Shown here: positions 59,667 through 64,000 of the stretch, piece by piece
Numbering within the stretch: position 1 is the stretch's first letter
How the letters are laid out: the number at the start of each line of letters is the position of its first letter
From: Zoogloeaceae bacterium
Lineage (GTDB): Bacteria > Pseudomonadota > Gammaproteobacteria > Burkholderiales > Rhodocyclaceae
DNA length: 64,000 nucleotides
NCBI GenBank assembly: GCA_024235635.1
Contig: JACKMA010000003.1
Location: 62,001-126,000, forward strand
Direction of reading: 5' to 3'
Translations under genes and position numbers: made by a program
The notes under the pieces: model-generated
What the model was told of the DNA's origin: nothing
The model's input: the letters and a program-made list of their open reading frames with translations, nothing else
Databases searched by the model: none

Positions 59667-59734
59667 GCGGTCGCGGCGGCGAACCACCGGCGGCGGCCGC
59701 GGTCTGTCGACGGTTTGCCGCCGAAAGTGTCCGT

Positions 59735-60745
59735 GTGCGCCGCTCCGACCAACTGCCGATCGAACTGCGCCCGGCCGGGCTCTACTGCCCGGCCGGCGAC
59801 TTCTACGTGGACCCGTGGCGGCCGGTCGAGCGGGCGGTGATCACGCACGCCCACGCCGACCATGCGCGATCCGGCCACGTCCACTACCTGTGCGCCGCTG
59901 CCGCGGCCGACGTGATGCGCGCGCGCCTCGGCGACATCCGGCTGCAGACCCTCGACTATGGCGAGCCGCTGGTCGTCGGCCGCGCGCGCGTGTCGCTCCA
60001 TCCGGCCGGCCACGTGCTGGGCTCGGCCCAGGTCTCGATCGAGATCGACGGCCACCGCACGGTGCTCTCCGGCGACTACAAGCTACAGGCCGACCCGACC
60101 TGCGCGCCGTTCGAGCCACAGCGCTGCGACCTCTTCGTCACCGAATCGACCTTCGGCCTGCCGATCTACCGCTGGCCGGACAGCGCCACCGTGATCGACC
60201 AGATCCGAAACTGGTGGCACGACAACGCCGCCGCCGGCCGCGCCTCGCTGGTCTTCGTCTATGCCTTCGGCAAGGCCCAGCGCCTGCTCGCCAGCCTCGC
60301 CGACGGCCCCGGTCCGGTGGTCTGCCATGGTGCCGTCGAGGCGCTGAACCGGGTCTACCGCGCGGGCGGGGTGACGCTGCCGCCCACCCGCGCGGTCGAT
60401 GACGGCATCGACCGCGCGGCGCTGCAGCGGGCCCTGGTGCTGGCACCACCGTCGGCCGCCGGCAGTCCGTGGCTGAAGCGCTTCGCCCCCTACGCCGACG
60501 CCTTCGCGTCGGGCTGGATGCAGGTGCGCGGCCAGCGCCGCCGCCGCGCGCTGGACCGCGGCTTCGTGCTCTCCGACCATGCCGACTGGCCGGCCCTGCT
60601 GCAGGCGATCGACGCCACCGGCGCCGAGACGCTGCGCGTCACCCATGGCCACGTGGCCGTGATGGTGCGCTGGCTGCACGAGCAAGGGCTCGACGCCGGC
60701 GCCTTCGAGACGGCCTACGGTGAGCAGCCGGGCGGCGACGGATGA
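59735..60745 (+). CDS. Ligase-associated metallo-beta-lactamase-fold DNA exonuclease
   Basis: A 336-residue nuclease of the MBL/beta-CASP family. Metal-binding HxHxDH is HAHADH (about residues 37-42), followed by the beta-CASP region and a final LSDHADWP motif. Such genes sit with ATP-dependent DNA ligase and Lhr helicase genes and act in DNA repair. The GTG at 59735 is the first start in the frame near the homology start; earlier in-frame codons run back into the kinase gene. Its stop overlaps the ligase start by four bases (ATGA). Confidence 0.85.
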   Translation: MRRSDQLPIELRPAGLYCPAGDFYVDPWRPVERAVITHAHADHARSGHVHYLCAAAAADVMRARLGDIRLQTLDYGEPLVVGRARVSLHPAGHVLGSAQVSIEIDGHRTVLSGDYKLQADPTCAPFEPQRCDLFVTESTFGLPIYRWPDSATVIDQIRNWWHDNAAAGRASLVFVYAFGKAQRLLASLADGPGPVVCHGAVEALNRVYRAGGVTLPPTRAVDDGIDRAALQRALVLAPPSAAGSPWLKRFAPYADAFASGWMQVRGQRRRRALDRGFVLSDHADWPALLQAIDATGAETLRVTHGHVAVMVRWLHEQGLDAGAFETAYGEQPGGDG

Positions 60746-62388
60746 AACGTTTCGCCGCGCTGTTCCACGCCCTCGATGCCGCCAACGGCAGCCGCCACAA
60801 GCAGCAGGCGCTGCTCGCCTATTTGGCCGCCGCCCCCGCCGAGGACGCCGCCACTGCCTGCTGGCTGCTGGCCGGCGGCCGCCCGCTGCGACCGGTTGCC
60901 GCACCGGTGATGCGCGCCGCCGCACAGACGGCGGCCGATTTGCCGGACTGGCTGTTCGACGAGTGCTACGAGCGGGTCGGCGATCTCGCCGAGACCATCG
61001 CGCTGCTGCTGCCGGCGCCGGCCCCCGGCGACGACCTCGGCCTGCGCCGAATGCTGGTCGGGCACATCATGCCGCTGCGCGAGTTGTCCCGGGACGACCA
61101 GGCCGCGGGCCTGCGGGCACTGTGGCGGCAAATCGATGGCGACAGCATGCTGGTGGTGAATAAGCTGATCACCGGCGCATTCCGGGTCGGCCTGTCGCGG
61201 CAAGGGGTGGTCCGCGCGCTGGCCAGCCACAGCGCGCTGGCACCGGAGCGCATCAGCCAACGCCTGACCGGCCTGCTGGCCAGCCGCCAGCCACCCGGCG
61301 CCGACGACTGGTACGGGCTCACCGCCGCCGGCGACGACGGCGACACCGACGCCCTGCCCTGCCCGTTCTTCCTCGCCCACCCGCTGACCGGCGAGCCCGC
61401 GCCCCGCCTCGGTCCGGCCGGCGACTGGCTGGCCGAGTGGAAATGGGACGGCATGCGCGGCCAGCTGGTGCGCCGCGGCGGCGTCAGCCACCTGTGGAGC
61501 CGCGGTGGCGAGCTGGTCAGCGACCGCTTTCCGGAGCTGCTGGCGATGGCCGCCATGCTGCCACCCGAGCTCCGGATCGACGGCGAGATCATCGTCTGGC
61601 CAGCGGACGCCGAGCGGCCGCTGCCGTTCAATGTGCTGCAGCGCCGGATCAATCTCAAGCAGGTCGGCCGCAAGCTGCTGGCCGAGGCTCCCGCCTGCTT
61701 CGTCGCCTACGACCTGCTCGGCATCGACGGCGAGGATCTGCGCCGGCAGCCGCTGGCCAGCCGTCGCCAGCGGCTCGAAGCGCTGCTGGCGACATGCGAG
61801 GACCCGCGACTGAGGTTGTCGGAAGCGATCGCGAGCGACGACTGGAACGCACTCGTCGAGGCGCGTGAGGCGGCTCGCAGCCGCGGCGCCGAGGGGCTCA
61901 TGTTGAAGCGACGGGACAGCGCCTACGGCGAAGGCCGCAGCCGAAGCCAGGCGCGCGGCGACTGGTGGAAGTGGAAGCTGTCGCCGATGAGCGTGGATGC
62001 GGTGCTGGTCCACGCCCTGCGCGGCCACGGTCGGCGTGCCGGCTTGTTCACCGACTACGGCTTCGCGCTGTGGGATCGGCCGGTGAGCCGGCCCGACGCG
62101 GCCCTGGTCGGCTTCGCCAAGGCCTACTCGGGCCTCGACGACGCCGAGATCCGCCGCATCGACAGTTTCATCCGCCGCAACACGGTCGAGCGCTTCGGGC
62201 CGGTACGCACGGTGCGGCCGGAACTGGTGATGGAAATCGGCTTCGACGCCGTCGCACCCAGCCGGCGCCACAAGAGCGGCTTGGCGGTGCGGTTTCCGCG
62301 CATCCTGCGCATCCGCGACGACAAGCGCGCCGACCAGGCCAACACGCTGGCCGAGCTGCGCGCGCTGATGCCGGCGGAGCCAGGATGA
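60742..62388 (+). CDS. ATP-dependent DNA ligase
   Basis: A 548-residue ligase. An N-terminal DNA-binding domain (about 1-200) precedes the adenylation domain. The nucleotidylated Lys is in EWKWDGMRGQ (Lys at about 234), with motifs ELRIDGEIIVW, EGLMLKRRDS and WWKWKLSP. An OB fold completes it. Together with the exonuclease and Lhr helicase it forms the Lhr-type repair operon. The ATG overlaps the exonuclease stop, and its stop overlaps the lhr start (ATGA). Confidence 0.94.
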   Translation: MKRFAALFHALDAANGSRHKQQALLAYLAAAPAEDAATACWLLAGGRPLRPVAAPVMRAAAQTAADLPDWLFDECYERVGDLAETIALLLPAPAPGDDLGLRRMLVGHIMPLRELSRDDQAAGLRALWRQIDGDSMLVVNKLITGAFRVGLSRQGVVRALASHSALAPERISQRLTGLLASRQPPGADDWYGLTAAGDDGDTDALPCPFFLAHPLTGEPAPRLGPAGDWLAEWKWDGMRGQLVRRGGVSHLWSRGGELVSDRFPELLAMAAMLPPELRIDGEIIVWPADAERPLPFNVLQRRINLKQVGRKLLAEAPACFVAYDLLGIDGEDLRRQPLASRRQRLEALLATCEDPRLRLSEAIASDDWNALVEAREAARSRGAEGLMLKRRDSAYGEGRSRSQARGDWWKWKLSPMSVDAVLVHALRGHGRRAGLFTDYGFALWDRPVSRPDAALVGFAKAYSGLDDAEIRRIDSFIRRNTVERFGPVRTVRPELVMEIGFDAVAPSRRHKSGLAVRFPRILRIRDDKRADQANTLAELRALMPAEPG

Positions 62389-64000
62389 GCGCCAACCCGC
62401 CCGGGCCGACACTACGCAGCGCGCTGCCGGCCCAGATCCGTCGCGCCCGCCGGCGGCAGGCCGGCCTCAGCGAGCCCCCACACCCGCCGCGGCCGCGCCG
62501 GCGCGGCCACAGCGGCGCGATGCCGGACCCGGCTGTGCTGGCGCGCGCGATCGAGGCCCTGTTCGCCGGCCAGGGCTGGCGGCCACAGCCCTTCCAGCGC
62601 GCGCTGTGGCAGGCTGCCGCCGATGGCGACGGCGGCCTGCTGCACGCCGATACCGGCGCCGGCAAGACCTGGGCAGCCTGGGCTGCGGCCCTGCTGCGCG
62701 CCGCCGCCCGACCCCACCGCGGCACGCGGGTGCTATGGCTGACCCCGATGCGAGCGCTGGCCCGCGACACCGTGCGGGCCCTGCAGGCACCGCTGGCCGC
62801 GCTCGGCATCGACTGGGCGGTGGCGCTGCGCACCGCCGATACGCCGTCGGCCGAACGCCAGCACCAGCGCCGCCAGCCACCGCAGGCGCTGGTCACCACG
62901 CCCGAGAGCCTGAGCCTGATGCTGTGCGACGCAGACGCCAACGAGCGCCTCGGCGCACTGGCAATGGTGGTGGCGGACGAGTGGCACGAGCTGCTCGGCA
63001 ACAAGCGCGGCGTGCAGTTGCAACTCGCTCTGGCGCGGCTGCGGCGCTGGAACCCGGGGCTGGTGGTGTGGGGCCTGTCGGCGACCCTGGCCGATCCGGC
63101 CACGGCCTGCCGCTGCCTGGTCGGCGACGGCGGGCGGCTGATCGCCGGAGCGCCGGAATCGTCGGTTCGGATCGATACCTTGCTGCCGGCCAGGGTCGAG
63201 CGCTTTCCGTGGGCCGGCCACCTCGGCCTGGCGATGCTGCCGGCGGTGCTCGCCGAACTCGACGCCTCGCCCTCTGCCCTGGTGTTCACCAACACCCGCG
63301 CCCAGTCCGAGCAGTGGTACCAGGCGATCCTTGCGGCGCGCCCTGAGTGGGCCGGCACCATCGCCGTGCACCACGGCTCACTCGACGCCGAGGTCCGCGC
63401 CTGGGTCGAGGACGGCATCCGCGACGGCCGGCTGCGGGCGGTGGTGTGCACCGCCAGCCTCGATCTCGGCGTGGACTTCCTGCCGGTCGAGCGGGTGCTG
63501 CAGATCGGCAGTCCGAAGGGCGTCGCCCGCCTGTTGCAGCGTGCCGGGCGCAGCGGCCATGCACCAGGGAGGCAATCCCGGGTGAGTTGCGTGCCGACCC
63601 ACGCGCTCGAGCTGCTCGAAGCGGCAGCCGCGCGCCAGGCCGCCGCCGACGGCCGCATCGAACCGCGCCGATCGCCGGCCGCGCCGCTCGACGTGCTGGT
63701 GCAGCATCTGGTGACGCTGGCCCTCGGCGACGGTTTCGACCCCGACGCGCTGTGGCCCGAGATTCGTTCCTGCGCCGCCTACCGCGATCTCGACCCGGAC
63801 GACTGGCGCTGGGCACTGGCCTTCGTCGTCGACGGCGGCGCCGCCCTCGGCGCCTACCCGGAGTACTGTCGGGTGGCGGTCGGCGAGGACGGCCGCTACC
63901 GCGTGCGCGACGGCCGCATCGCGCGCCGCCACCGACTGTCGATCGGCACCATCACCGCCGACGCCGAGATGCGGGTGAGCTTCGCCGATGGTGGCCGGCT
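62385..64000 (+). CDS. lhr: Lhr-family ATP-dependent helicase (runs off right edge)
   Basis: About 538 codons are visible of a protein normally around 800 or more residues, so it is cut by the window edge. Motifs of a superfamily 2 helicase are clear: Walker A DTGAGKTWAAW (about residues 88-98), LWLTPMRALARDTV, DEWH (about 198-201, a DExH motif), LSATL, and motif VI QRAGRSGH. This is the Lhr-Core type, which works with the MBL exonuclease and ligase in repair. The ATG overlaps the ligase TGA. An associated phosphoesterase gene commonly follows and would lie outside the window. Confidence 0.92.
   Translation, partial: MSANPPGPTLRSALPAQIRRARRRQAGLSEPPHPPRPRRRGHSGAMPDPAVLARAIEALFAGQGWRPQPFQRALWQAAADGDGGLLHADTGAGKTWAAWAAALLRAAARPHRGTRVLWLTPMRALARDTVRALQAPLAALGIDWAVALRTADTPSAERQHQRRQPPQALVTTPESLSLMLCDADANERLGALAMVVADEWHELLGNKRGVQLQLALARLRRWNPGLVVWGLSATLADPATACRCLVGDGGRLIAGAPESSVRIDTLLPARVERFPWAGHLGLAMLPAVLAELDASPSALVFTNTRAQSEQWYQAILAARPEWAGTIAVHHGSLDAEVRAWVEDGIRDGRLRAVVCTASLDLGVDFLPVERVLQIGSPKGVARLLQRAGRSGHAPGRQSRVSCVPTHALELLEAAAARQAAADGRIEPRRSPAAPLDVLVQHLVTLALGDGFDPDALWPEIRSCAAYRDLDPDDWRWALAFVVDGGAALGAYPEYCRVAVGEDGRYRVRDGRIARRHRLSIGTITADAEMRVSFADGGR

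Noticed and set aside
62168..63658. A minus-strand open frame of about 500 codons across the ligase end and the helicase
   Set aside because: Ser/Arg/Ala-rich composition without domains; the plus strand carries Walker A, DEWH, SAT and motif VI of Lhr.
1..64000. CRISPR arrays, tRNA or rRNA genes, insertion sequences, integrases or attachment sites
   Set aside because: None could be recognised by reading both strands; no regularly spaced repeats, cloverleaf-like segments or transposase motifs were seen. A dedicated tRNA and repeat scan would settle it.

Overview
The window is about 64 kb of very GC-rich DNA, densely packed with genes on both strands. It looks chromosomal: housekeeping genes (ilvD, lgt), long co-directional gene runs, many overlapping start/stop codons, and no transposase, phage gene, CRISPR array, rRNA or tRNA that I could recognise. 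The gene content (HypA/HupK hydrogenase maturation, CbpA/CbpM, YceH, a hemP-bfd-bfr iron locus, malonyl-CoA decarboxylase, a PEP-CTERM protein, many c-di-GMP and chemotaxis proteins) suggests an environmental, respiratory betaproteobacterium, perhaps Rhodocyclales-like. That placement is inference from gene content only.

Layout. 1-0.65 kb: hypA (cut by the window edge) and the C-terminal part of a HupK-like protein. 0.8-4.3 kb: a YCII/DGPF protein with its ECF42-type sigma factor, then a chemoreceptor. 4.3-8.1 kb: an HDOD protein, an exported M1-type peptidase and two small membrane proteins. 8.2-10.1 kb: ilvD. 10.3-12.7 kb: a rubrerythrin / Fe-S oxidoreductase / DUF3501 operon. 12.8-15.8 kb: YceH, lgt and malonyl-CoA decarboxylase. 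15.9-20.0 kb: a membrane PAS-GGDEF-EAL protein translationally coupled to a porin and followed by a short phosphate-binding-like periplasmic protein. 20.1-28.5 kb: a FAH-family hydrolase, then an iron locus behind a perfect 19-bp Fur box (hemP, bfd, bfr, a 49-aa membrane protein, tonB-exbB-exbD, a siderophore receptor, piuC, an FMN alpha-hydroxyacid oxidase).

28.5-36.5 kb: azlCD, two unknown proteins, a helix-hairpin-helix protein, and an RND efflux permease with its adaptor. 36.8-42.8 kb: a chemoreceptor with a periplasmic haem c motif; a CpxAR-like two-component pair divergent from a Spy/CpxP-like protein with two consensus CpxR boxes between them; then two envelope proteins that share a previously unnamed pair of motifs. 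42.9-49.6 kb: a DUF2520 oxidoreductase, a 954-aa haem-motif/PAS/GAF/GGDEF diguanylate cyclase, a second HDOD protein, an esterase, a PEP-CTERM protein and a small membrane protein. 49.7-52.2 kb: a bufferin operon (bufA, bufB, bufC, doxX). 52.2-55.8 kb: a heat-shock island: three hsp20 genes divergent from cbpA-cbpM-M48 protease, driven by back-to-back sigma-32 promoters. 56.2-59.7 kb: an unknown secreted protein with a strong terminator, and a histidine-kinase-like protein lacking the usual phosphoacceptor His. 59.7-64 kb: a DNA repair operon (MBL-fold exonuclease, ATP-dependent DNA ligase, Lhr helicase) that runs off the right edge.

Themes are metal and redox handling (Fur/hemP iron import, rubrerythrin, bufferin, haem-motif receptors), envelope stress (Cpx-like pair, RND pump, Hsp20s) and c-di-GMP or chemotaxis signalling. 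The parts least explained by known biology are the EAL-porin-binding-protein module, the shared RFEC/CLEGRGYTV motifs, DUF3501, a short plus-strand transcription unit near 32.3 kb, and the kinase with a substituted H-box.
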